From Hysterangium stoloniferum (Eukaryota; Basidiomycota; Agaricomycetes; Hysterangiales; Hysterangiaceae): 64,000 bases of DNA. Each line of letters starts with the position of its first letter. Position 1 is the stretch's first letter. Location: the NCBI GenBank assembly GCA_015178975.1, contig WHVD01000010.1:620001-684000 (forward strand). Direction: 5' to 3'. Of this stretch, positions 11,301 to 19,944 are shown one piece after another. The notes beneath the pieces were generated by a model, which had not been told where the DNA came from, searched no databases, and saw only the letters and a program-made list of their open reading frames with translations. The translations under genes were made by a program, and so were the position numbers.

Positions 11301-12094
11301 ACTCTCTGTGGGGTGGAAGCCGGTCAGCTTTACACTTACTGAAAACATCTGCAAAATCATGATATTTCTCCAGGACACCATCTAGATCAGTGGTTTGCTC
11401 AGATGTGGATACTGGAGTTGAGAAATGACCAGTTGCTTCATCAATTTTCAAATTGATAGTGAATGCCTGGGATCCATCCATTTTTGTAGCCCTAATAAAT
11501 GCTGCAGCATAGAAATAGATGGAGGTGCCATGGGTTCTGGGGAAGCTATGGGTGCTGTAGGGATCACAGGAGTCCTTGAGACTGCAGGTGCCAGGAAGGC
11601 CATGGGTGCCATGGAGGCCGTGTCAGATACAGTTATCTCAGGTGCTGTGGGTGTCTGGAAAGTTATACTGTTTGCTACCCAGTCAATCAACGGATTGTAG
11701 CAGGTAAGCCAGTTATATCCTAGGACAACTGAGCAACTTGAGTCTAACTGAGTCACATACAGTAGAAAGTGACCAACTGAGATGTTCCACATGGGAACCA
11801 GATGGATAAATCGCAAGCTTGGGTGATAACCAAATTGCTTGTGCCATTGAAGAGTCAGAGTCCAACCAGATTTATTGGATAAGTTGACAACAGATTATTT
11901 TGCATGAATTTTGTATCTAAAAAACAATGAGTCGAGCCAGAATATATGAGTGCTGAAAAAATGAATTTTGGAATCATATTAGACATAAGTTTGATAAAAA
12001 ATGAGTCAGAGTTCAAAAGAGCAGATGCGTTGAGATGAGTAAACTTGTGAATGCATGGAGAGGTAACACAACCCCCAACCCACATGGAGTCCAT
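8389..12094 (-). pseudogene. pol of chromovirus G1b: PR, RT, RNase H, integrase, chromodomain
   Basis: Nearly complete Ty3/gypsy pol in minus sense. The protease active site reads YSG instead of DSG (about 11985). The RT is continuous at 10465-11481, with [26 protein letters not shown] and EYLGFIMG. RNase H spans 9843-10403 ([19 protein letters not shown]). Integrase spans 9283-9792 (H..H then CKSCTTC, MDFIEHLP, VIVDRFSKQ) and 8551-9237 (DRQTEHVNQTLEQYL, PPNFKIGDHIFVKAQ). The C-terminal chromodomain is around 8389-8610 (LLYLVKWVGYEGTDEETSW). Five or so frameshifts or stops break it. CpG is almost absent, which marks it as old. Confidence 0.88.
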
Positions 12095-12216
12095 GGGGTT
12101 GCTTACTCATTTTTCAAGTCGGAAGCTGGTTTGTCCTTCAATGGGGATTCTGTGGAGGAAGTCTTGGCTGTTCAACCTTTTGCAGAGTTTGCTTTCACCA
12201 ACAGACATTCTGGAAC

Positions 12217-12355
12217 TCAATGACTGGGTTTTCCACACAAGAGACAAAGGCTATTGTCCATACAACATCGTCTTTCTTGTGGGGTCAATTTGCCATTGGG
12301 TCCAAGCTTGCCTGTAAGGTCAGGTTTTCCAGTTTGCTTGCTGTACTGTTGACCT

Positions 12356-12408
<53 letters not shown>

Positions 12409-13391
12409 GGAAGACTTTTTATCATTCTTCTGATTGGATTGCATGGAGTTTTGGTTGCTAGTGGATGAAGCATTGTTGTTGGTTTTATTGGCCATGGACT
12501 TGTTGACCTTGTCTATGGAGGTCTCATGGGCAACTTCCACATGATGTTCCCAATAGCGTGCATCTGCGTTTTGAGCCTTGAGGCACATATGGGACAGTGT
12601 TTTTGGCTTGCCATCTTCTCCTTTTGAGACTTCATCTTTAAGGTGGGATGGCAGACTGGCATAGAATTGGTGGCAGAGAGCAGGATCACCCCACTGACAA
12701 TGAGCTGCAAGGTTATTCAATATAGTCCATGATGCACTGGGTGTCCTTCATATGAAGATTAGTGAGACTATTCTCAGCTTCTCTGGTCAGGTCATATGAG
12801 CCAAAGTTGGTTTCTAGCTCCATAACAAAAGCATCCCAATCTTTGAGCCAAAGTGGCTCTTCCTCAGAAAGTCTGCTAAAAGCTGGTTCAAACCATTTCA
12901 ACACAGATCCTGAGAGGTATGAGAGTGTATAATTGACTTTTAGGAGTTCATGGAGAATGTGGCAGATCAATCACAGAAATTGAAGTGACATTGCATGAGG
13001 AAAGTGGAAAGTTTGTTGGGGTTGGAACCTGTAAAGGGTTCTAGAGCATTGACTTTTGACTGCAGAGGTTCCGGATCCTTCTTGCTGCCTTCTCTGAGCA
13101 TGTGGTTCATCAATCTCTCTAAAGTGATTGCTAACAACTCAGAGGTGGATCTACAAGTGGTGGTCGATCATTAGACAGAGAATCTTTGACACCTTTGCCC
13201 TTGTCAGGGGCCATGGGCTCATCCTTGTTCTCTGATTCATCTGGATTTTCTGGGACTTCTTTGATATGGGCTTCTTCCGTGGCATCTGGCTGGTTTGTGA
13301 GTGTCTGGCTGGTATACAAAGTAAGTGGGGAATGAAGAGTCGACGGTCCAGGTAATGATTCCTGTATGTGTGCTTTTCTTCTTGGTGGCAT
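12217..13391 (-). pseudogene. gag of chromovirus G1b
   Basis: Starts MPPRRKAHIQES at 13391 and ends with a zinc knuckle (CLLCGKPSH...C) near 12225. The N-terminal region is Pro/Ser/Thr- and acid-rich (13131-13391), the capsid core is at 12520-12970 (YLSGSVLKWFEPAFSRL, YASLPSHLKDEV), then an Asn/Ser-rich linker with a pure poly-Asn run. Two interruptions (about 13130-12970 and 12713-12720) break the frame. It shares family features with G1 gag at 540-2879. Gag and pol probably were separate or frameshifted frames, but decay hides the junction. Confidence 0.85.
12358..12409. repeat. (GTT)n microsatellite in gag, encoding poly-Asn
   Basis: About 17 uninterrupted GTT units on the plus strand, read as AAC (Asn) codons on the gag strand. 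It expanded inside the low-complexity linker before the zinc knuckle. The equivalent place in the plus-strand G1 gag has only about five AAC units. Confidence 0.9.
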
Positions 13392-13411
13392 ATTGACAAT
13401 CTGTGAGTCTT

Positions 13412-13422
13412 AGTCAGAAAAT
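13412..13422 (-). promoter_or_regulatory. Putative self-priming primer-binding site of G1b
   Basis: In minus sense the 5' LTR ends at 13425, then GT, then ATTTTCTGACT. This is the exact reverse complement of AGTCAGAAAAT, the predicted RNA start in LTR C/D (for example minus strand 7581-7591). No match to a tRNA 3' end (TGG) is seen. Confidence 0.6.
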
Positions 13423-13424
13423 AC

Positions 13425-13704
13425 TATTAAGAGGTGTGTGTGTAAAGCTTATCAGAGGGTTTCTGGAGAAACCTGCAGGAAAGCTGGTAGGACTTGGCTT
13501 CAGCTTATAGGCTGCACCTCATGAGATCATGTCATCCAATTTCAGATGGGTGGATGGGAATCCCAGGGAGTCCAGGAGTAGTTGGTGGGTTGTGAGAGGG
13601 TCAACTGTGGGAATCCCACAGAAGTTGAGGGATCAGGTGGAGTCGGAGGTTGAGTTATAGATAGGTTGGAGCCCATGGGCCCCAACGAGGTAAATAGCGG
13701 TGTG
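13425..13704 (-). mobile_element. LTR D, 5' LTR of G1b, inner part
   Basis: Plus-strand start TATTAAGAGG (TGTTAAG with a G-to-A change), followed by LTR D sequence with the shared core at about 13490-13515. It is cut at GCGGTGTG by LTR E. The missing remainder (GTGTGTTTCAAAG...) begins at 47626. Together they mark the two sides of the G3 insertion. Confidence 0.8.
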
Positions 13705-14445
13705 TGTTAAGTGCCGTGTTGGGAACTTATTCCAGAACTATTGGAAAGTCACTGGGAAGTCAGGAACTATTGGATAGGGTCAGGACGTCGGCTTCAGCTT
13801 ATATGCTGCGCCTCTACACAAACGCTCAAAGTCCTTAATTTCAGAAGTGAGACTTACAATGGAAGATACAGATATTCAGAGTTTTGAAGAGTTCCGAATA
13901 TTGAGCGTACAGAAAGACAGAAGAAGGAATAAGAAACTAAGTTGATATCAGATCTAAGGTAAAGTACAAATTTGTGGAAACTAATATAAGTCTTCTCGTT
14001 ATTGTACTACAAACTGAGACCTGTTATGTATTTCTAAGTTTTTTCCAATTTTTAAACAATTTCCCCTAACAAATTGTGAAAACAAATATTCAAATGTAAT
14101 TGTATTGTGACAATTAAATTGTACAATATTTGTTTGATTTATCTTGAATTTATACAATTTATTTTGTATTTCTATCTAATAAATTGAGCAAGTAATTGAA
14201 TTTCTACTTTTTATTCTTTTTTGATTAATATGTTGGCGACTCAGCGCTTATTCACAACGCGCAAGTAATCATGTGACATTCACATGATATTTCAAACTCC
14301 GACGCCGACAAAAAGCGATGCGAAATTATCGCGCATAATCAAGGTAATATATATATTTATATTATTATAATAAAATATTATATTTATAACTAACTAAAAA
14401 TAAATATAATAATTATAATAATATAAAGATGGCCACGTGTGTTTA

Positions 14446-16040
14446 CAGTGACCCAAAAAAGCGTCCGGATGTTTGGTGAAATTGGAAAGATGGGTTTGCA
14501 GCTCTAGAAATAAAATAGATAAAATTCTGAATAAATAAAAGGTAAGAGGTATACATCTGACCTACATGATGACATAAGCATGACATCATAGCTTTCCTTA
14601 TCAGGGAAGTAGGAACTGAACAATGGACATGGTGCATCCGGACATTTTTTTTTGCTCTGTCAACTGATACATGAAACTCAATAAGGTTCATATAACTGTG
14701 GGAATTTCTGGTTAGGTTCAACAATGTCATGTGACCACATGTTTAAATAACACATTTACATGAACCTTTGCCTCAATTCACCCCCCCACCACATGATGAA
14801 GAAGCACTCTACTGAAACAAGGCCCTCTGTCATTTCTCTTCTCCAGGAAGGTCACTCCTGCAGAACAATTGCTTCTAAACTTCATATTGGGCACTCTACA
14901 GTATCAGAAATTCGCTCCCAACTCCCTGGTCCACTTCCAACACCTTCCAGAGGTTGTCCTCCCAAACTCTCCCCCAGGGATCATCACCACCTGGCTCGTT
15001 CTATCACCTCTGGACAGGTTGATAATGCCTCCCAAGCCAAGTCCCACCTCTCCCTCAATGTCTGCACACAGACAATTAGAAATGCATTGAAGAAAGAGAA
15101 TTTGAAGGCTGTGGTGAAGGCCAAAAGACCTCTTCTTGCCTGTCAACACATCAAGGCTCGATATGAGTTTGCTATCAAGTACCAGCATTGGACTGAGGAG
15201 GACTGGTTTAGGGTTATCTTCTCAGATGAGACCAAAATCAATCGTTTGGGCTCTGATGGGAGGTTGTGGGTATGGAAAAGACCAGGTTCTGCACTCACTC
15301 AGCAGCATATCAATGGAACTATCAAATTTGGAGGGGGGAGTCTAATGATTTGGGGATGTATGACAGCACATGGTGTGGGGTACATGTGCAAGATAGATGG
15401 GAGGATGGATGGGGAGATGTACAAGGACATATTGGAGGACTATATCTTCAAAACAGTGGAGTATTATGGGATGGACAGGGAAAGGTTTGTCTTCCAGCAG
15501 GACAATGACCCTAAACACACTTGCAAGTTGGCCAAGGATTGGTTCAAGGACCATCAGGTGGAGGTTTTAGACTGGCCTGCACAGTCTCCAGACCTGAATC
15601 CAATAGAACACTTATGGTGGGAGTTGAAGAGAAGGCTTGGAACATACCCTGAGGCACCCAAGAGCATATTGGAGCTCTGGGAGAGAGTGGAGGTGGAATG
15701 GGAGGGTATTCCAAGGGAGAAATGCCTTGAATTGATCAAGAGCATGCCTAGAAGGGTTGCTGCAGTACTAAAGGCCAAGGGGGGGTACACTAAATACTGA
15801 AACTGGTAAAAACTAGTAATTAATTACAAGAGCAAAAAAAGTGTCCGGATGCACCATGTCCATTATTAATTTCCTACTTTCCTGATAAGGAAAGTTATGA
15901 TGTCATGCTTATGTCATCATGTAGGTCAGATGTATACCTCTTACCTCTGATTTATTCAGAATTTTATCTATTTTATTTCTGGAGCTGTAAACCCATCTTT
16001 CCAATTTCACCAAACATCCGGACGCTTTTTTGGGTCACTG
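14446..16040 (+). mobile_element. Tc1/mariner transposon (1595 bp), TA target duplication
   Basis: A complete DNA transposon with terminal inverted repeats of about 210 bp (14446-14667 and about 15828-16040). The ends are CAGTGACCCAAAAAAGCG, with TA at 14444-14445 and 16041-16042. One intact gene lies between the repeats. The repeats carry two similar sites each (AAGCGTCCGGATGT near the tip, AATGTCCGGATGCA near the inner end), facing opposite ways. The reading frame is undamaged, so insertion is recent compared with the surrounding retrotransposons. Confidence 0.92.
14760..15800 (+). CDS. Tc1/mariner transposase, DD34E, intact
   Basis: A 346-residue cut-and-paste transposase that would bind the terminal repeats and excise and insert the element at TA sites. 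Two N-terminal helix-turn-helix regions are visible (about residues 17-55, RPSVISLLQEGHSCRTIASK; and about 67-110, including GCPPKLSPRDHHHLARSI). The catalytic triad is Asp156 (FSDETKINR), Asp248 (FQQDNDPKHT) and Glu283 (LNPIEHLWWELKRRL), with 34 residues between the last two. The length matches the family (about 340). Met12 or Met13 is an alternative start. No stops or frameshifts occur. It is the only clearly intact transposase in the window. Confidence 0.93.
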   Translation: MNLCLNSPPHHMMKKHSTETRPSVISLLQEGHSCRTIASKLHIGHSTVSEIRSQLPGPLPTPSRGCPPKLSPRDHHHLARSITSGQVDNASQAKSHLSLNVCTQTIRNALKKENLKAVVKAKRPLLACQHIKARYEFAIKYQHWTEEDWFRVIFSDETKINRLGSDGRLWVWKRPGSALTQQHINGTIKFGGGSLMIWGCMTAHGVGYMCKIDGRMDGEMYKDILEDYIFKTVEYYGMDRERFVFQQDNDPKHTCKLAKDWFKDHQVEVLDWPAQSPDLNPIEHLWWELKRRLGTYPEAPKSILELWERVEVEWEGIPREKCLELIKSMPRRVAAVLKAKGGYTKY

Positions 16041-16080
16041 TATTATACGGCACGTGGGAAACTCCTCACAACGAATGACA

Positions 16081-16210
16081 GTTGTCACAAGGGCGCGCGA
16101 CGGTCACAGAGGCGCGCGACTGTCACAAAGGCACGCGACTGTCACAAAGGCGCGCGACTGTCACAAAGGCATGCGACTGTCACAAAGGCGCGCGACTGTC
16201 ACAACGCGTG
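16081..16210. repeat. 19-bp GC-rich minisatellite in insertion F
   Basis: About six to seven copies of CTGTCACAAAGGCGCGCGA with a few C-to-T or A changes. It is CpG-rich, unlike nearly all surrounding DNA. Confidence 0.9.
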
Positions 16211-16550
16211 ACAGTCACAAGACGCGAAGAGTGTCATGCGCGCGCACAGAGGCACGAGAGCATTATATAATCATATATGCTACTACAGCAAAAACCGGAA
16301 ATTCCCTGGAACATTCCAGTAGCTTCCAATGGAACATTAGTTAATAGATACAAATAGTAGATAGAATATTGTAGAATATTCTATAAAGTTCTACAATGTT
16401 CCATTATGCCAAGAATATTCTATAGTGTCTTAGAAGTAGTTAGAACTTTCCACAATGCTCTAGAAAATTCTAGAAAATTCTAAATGACATCATTCCTCCC
16501 AGAATGACATCATTCAATCTTCTAGAATCTTCTAAATGTCTCAGACTAAA

Positions 16551-16562
16551 ATGTATATAAGG
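16551..16562 (+). promoter_or_regulatory. TATA box in insertion F
   Basis: TGTATATAAGGAGC is followed about 30 bp later by CCTTGAATATC, a plausible RNA start. It is consistent with an LTR promoter firing on the plus strand. No gene follows. Confidence 0.4.
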
Positions 16563-16659
16563 AGCTCAGCTCCAGCCTTGAATATCATCCAAAATATCAT
16601 ATCATCTCACCACATCTGTGTGTCACTGCAGCAAGCAGGCTACTCCACCCCTATCTGGG

Positions 16660-17020
16660 CAGTTGGACATCTCATTCCACCTCTATCTGAGCTGTTGGAA
16701 ACCCTTGCCACCTCTATCAGAGTTGTTGGCCCAATCAGATCCCTTGTCACCTCAATCTGAGCTGTTGACTGATCTGCTGTTCCCCTGTTTCACCTCAATC
16801 TGAGTTGTTGACTTTTGTTCCCCCTTGCCACTTCTTAATTGAATAGTTGGCTATCTTTTATATATTATTTCCACTTCAGTTAGAGTTGTTGGTTATCAAC
16901 TAATAATATATAAATAATCTCATACTATAGTCATCTCTTAATTGAGTACTGATTATTAGTTTTCCTTACATTGTTATTTGTAGTTTAAGACTTCAGTCAC
17001 CTCTAGTTGAGTAATTTGAC
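16660..17020 (+). repeat. Degenerate CACCTC..GAGTTGTTG repeats in insertion F
   Basis: A unit of roughly 36-45 bp recurs about eight times with drift: CACCTCTATCTGAGCTGTTG, CACCTCAATCTGAGTTGTTG, then weaker forms to about 17020. It lies downstream of the TATA box, so it would be in the transcribed leader. Confidence 0.6.
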
Positions 17021-17450
17021 TGTTTATTGCATTACAAATAATCCTTGTTCTATTGTTCATTCGTTGTGAATCAGTAAAGCATATTCACAAAAACAAATAC
17101 TGAGAATATCCTTGCAAGATCCTAAGACTACATTAAGATCCTGATAAGTTAATATCACAGTAGACCTTGTAGGTTAGTGTAAATAAAGCATATATTAGCC
17201 AAATAGTGTTTTATTCTATATCTAATCTTTTGACCTGTTTATAAATATTTCTACTGTTTGATAAATAGTATAAAGTATATATAAACTAGCTAGTATTGAA
17301 GTTAAATCTAGCTTCGGAATCAGTAAATTGTTATTCTTATTTTAGTAGTTGTTGTCACAGAAAAAGAACAAGCTTGCACAAGCAGCTCTCAAAACCTTCT
17401 TTGCGAAGTAGGGTGCATATATTCAAGTAAACTCTTGACTTCAGGGGTTC

Positions 17451-18170
17451 TGTTAAGAACTGGAAACTGACTAATATCGGTGGCCGACAGGGACCGATCG
17501 GAAGGACTTGGCTTCAGCTTATGTGCTGCGCCCTCGCAAATATCCGTAGGATGTCCTTAAATTTCGGGCGGGCGAAGACTAATCCTAGTGAGTACCTTTC
17601 GGCGTGATACCGATCAGAATCGAAGGACAAGTCGAGCGTTGGGCCAAGGGGTCGGGGCCGGGAGTGGGCGAGCGCACGCGAAGGCGGATGGGGGGATTCT
17701 TAGTATGAGACTGATACAGGTGTATGAGGGTATTCTGAGTCGATATTCTGATTGCCTAGTAACTACAATTACAGCGGGTTCATATACAAGTAACAGGCGT
17801 CTGGAAAATACTAATGGGGAGAAGGGCGGAACACGGTTTTAACAATAAGCTTGACTAGGAACGGGAAGTTTATGATTAGTTCGGAGGCCGATGATAACCG
17901 AGAGCGGGATTACGGTAAAAGGAAATGGTTCGAGGACTACAAATATAGATAGACATATGCGAAACATAAGATTGAACGGATCAACATAATAAAGGGGACG
18001 TATCAAAGTTTGACCAGACAATACGAGTTATTTGATGTGGGCGTAAATGGAGTTTGATCTTCGCGAAACATTCGTCAGCTTTGGGGCCAATGGTTTCCGA
18101 GAGGATGACTTGAAACGTTGACAAGTGGCGATAACCTCGGGGCCGATAGGGTTGCGACACGGTCGTAACA
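17451..18170 (-). mobile_element. Solo LTR A (720 bp), target duplication GGTTC
   Basis: Starts TGTTAAGAACTGG and ends CGGTCGTAACA. GGTTC is at 17446-17450 and 18171-18175. CpG-rich and almost identical to the inverted copy at 35424-36146, so it is young. The shared core is at about 17506-17533. It is nested in insertion F. Confidence 0.92.
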
Positions 18171-18548
18171 GGTTCTAAGTCTATTTAGGCTGCCACTGAT
18201 TAATATCAAATACTTAAATTATTTCACCTTGCAGTGAATTGAGTATTTGCACATTTTGATAGAGCATTGGACTCCTTTTTCTGAAAATAGTATTAAAATA
18301 AGGCTAATACATCACAAGACCATAATAAGATGGAAACGGAAGTATTCTTAAAATGGAAATACAATAAGACATATTGGGGAGATAATATTCTGAAATGGGA
18401 ATATAATAGACAAACGAGTGAATACTTGTCAACGGACAAATTACCAAATGTGGAACAAGGGAAGAATGTGGAAGATATGGTAACTATGATGTTCCGTAGT
18501 CGGAGATCGGAAGTTGGATATTAAAACATCTGGGAACAGGTTGTAACA

Positions 18549-18564
18549 GTACCCCCCTGTTAGG
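18549..18564 (-). promoter_or_regulatory. Polypurine tract of G3
   Basis: In minus sense CCTAACAGGGGGGTAC directly precedes the 3' LTR start (TGTTACAACC). Equivalent tracts lie at about 22007, 43901 and 58466. Its position shows that the antisense gene to the right is inside the retrotransposon. Confidence 0.75.
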
Positions 18565-18676
18565 CTGAAGCCCCATAGAGGCGATTAGGTACTGAGTGAT
18601 TGAAGCGATGGCTGATTATTATGTGTCGTGAAATTTACGCAATTCTGGAGGTGAGAGTTTCGGCTGTTGTTCTGAG

Positions 18677-18684
18677 TATAAAAA
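18677..18684 (+). promoter_or_regulatory. TATA box of the antisense accessory gene (G3)
   Basis: TATAAAAA in a conserved setting about 128 bp before the ATG. The same box in the same place occurs at 22137, 44030 and 58594, while intervening sequence varies. It would drive transcription opposite to gag-pol. Confidence 0.65.
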
Positions 18685-18804
18685 CCTCCAAATATTCGAA
18701 TTAATGTTTTTGTTTCTTTATTCACAACTTGCATGTTGATTCATCGGCCATTATTCACCACTACCCCGGAAGATTCAGATACTGGAATTGCCATACTTCA
18801 AAAA

Positions 18805-19845
18805 ATGTCGAAGGTTGCAGAACTTCAACAAAAACGACAAAGGATGGAGGAGTTGAAGTGACAACAGGAGGAGGAAAAGGTGTTGATGCAGGAGTTGAAA
18901 GAGGCAGAAGAGGCGGAAAAATGGGAGTTGGAGTGAGTGAAGGCAGAAAAAGAAGTGTGGATCCGGAAAATGGTGGAGGCTCAGAAAAAGAAGGAAGAGG
19001 CGGAAAAACTTAAGGAGATAAGGGAAGGAAAGGTAAGTTCGATCCATAAATTTTTCCATGGTTCCAACCAATAACTATTGGGTACAGCGAAAAGCCGTGG
19101 AGGTGGAGGTAGAGGGAGAGACTGGACCTTCGAGTCCTAAAGTAAGTGCATCTACAAAAGGTCGGTATTTGATTAACTTTTGAAACAGAAGCCAAAGGTC
19201 AAGGCTCTGGAACGGATGGAAGTCATCCATGACAATCCGTGTTATCGATGTTCCATACAGAATATGACGTGTTGGAAACAGAAGGTAAAATGGGGTGGAA
19301 CTTGCTATCCCTGCGTGGTTCTTAAACTTCGGTGCACTCTTGCCTCAAAAAGGGTTCCAAAAGGTGAGAAGGCTCAGAAAACTAACGATGCGGAAAGTTC
19401 AGGAGCGGCCAAAGCTGCAGAAACTGAGGTGCCAAAAATGGATAGTACGGGCATTGAGCTCCTCAAGGACACCATTGACGCGTTGGTCTTTATTGGGACA
19501 GAAGTCATGAAAATGCAGGATACACTAGATTGCCATAATGAGATCCAGGAAAAGGGTTTCCATTCGTTGATCCGGAATTTCCAGAGGCAAAATGAATTTC
19601 TGGAGAAGATAATGGTTAGCATCGGTGTTATCGCAGTATCCGAGAGATTTTCTGATAAGGCATGGGAACAGCCTAATGATCCGTTGGCGGAATGTGTCGA
19701 AAAAAGGTGGGAGTCAGGAAATGGGCCAGAAGTATCAGAGAGTGAGGATGAAGAGGTGCAGGATATGGTGGAAAGTGTGGAGGTTGCTGATGAGACGGGA
19801 GACGGGATGGAAAGTGGATTTGGGGTATCAAAGACTCTAAGATAG
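18805..19845 (+). CDS. Antisense three-exon gene in G3: coiled coil plus Zn(II)2Cys6 protein
   Basis: Exons 18805-19032, 19088-19141 and 19189-19845; introns of 55 and 47 bp, both GTAAGT..CAG. Exon lengths 228, 54 and 657 keep one frame of 312 residues plus stop. Exon 1 is a Glu/Lys-rich coiled coil. Exon 3 holds C-x2-C-x6-C-x10-C-x2-C-x6-C (first Cys codon 19240, last 19333), the spacing of the fungal binuclear zinc cluster, with Lys/Arg between. A second helical segment and an acidic C-terminus follow. Exon 1 has two in-frame TGA codons (18859, 18934), so this copy is probably dead or exon 1 is read otherwise. The gene lies between pol and the polypurine tract, on the opposite strand. I infer DNA binding, perhaps element regulation. 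No function is proven. Confidence 0.75.
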
Positions 19846-19944
19846 TCCTAATAATATTTTTTTTGACTTGCAAAACCTAAAAGCGAGTGTGATAACGGAA
19901 GTGTCAGAAGTGTCGGAGACTGAACAGAAAGAAACAGAAAAGGG
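19846..19944. other. Spacer between convergent accessory gene and pol stops
   Basis: About 100 bp with an AT-rich run (AATATTTTTTTTGACTTGC), conserved at about 25890-25912 and 61128-61150. It is a likely site for 3' ends of both transcripts. Confidence 0.4.

Larger units (their letters stand above)
14022..18316. mobile_element. Large insertion F (about 1.97 kb net), probable solo LTR, target duplication AGACC
   Basis: Starts TGTTATGTATTTC, ends AATACATCACA, and is flanked by AGACC at 14017-14021 and 18317-18321. After removing the nested Tc1 element (14446-16040) and solo LTR A (17451-18170), about 1970 bp remain. The TG..CA ends and 5-bp duplication fit an LTR. Contents are an AT-rich start, a 19-bp minisatellite, a TATA box at about 16554, and loosely repeated CACCTC...GTTG units. 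No protein is encoded, so it is an unusually long solo LTR or a non-coding LTR element. Confidence 0.65.
13705..18548 (-). mobile_element. LTR E, 3' LTR of G3, interrupted by LTR F
   Basis: The two parts, 13705-14021 and 18322-18548, make one 544-bp type E LTR when the insertion at 14022-18316 and one AGACC copy are removed. The intact reference is 47082-47625. The shared core lies at about 13786-13812. The predicted RNA start AGATCTGATAT (minus strand 13944-13954) is intact in this copy. Confidence 0.8.

Noticed and set aside
12220-12468. Plus-strand frame with poly-Val
   Set aside because: Shadow of the (GTT)n microsatellite, which is poly-Asn in the real gag frame on the other strand.
17839-18021. 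60-codon frame present identically at 17839-18021 and 35573-35755
   Set aside because: Identity reflects two young copies of LTR A. The frame lies inside an LTR, lacks motifs, and is broken in the other LTR A copies.
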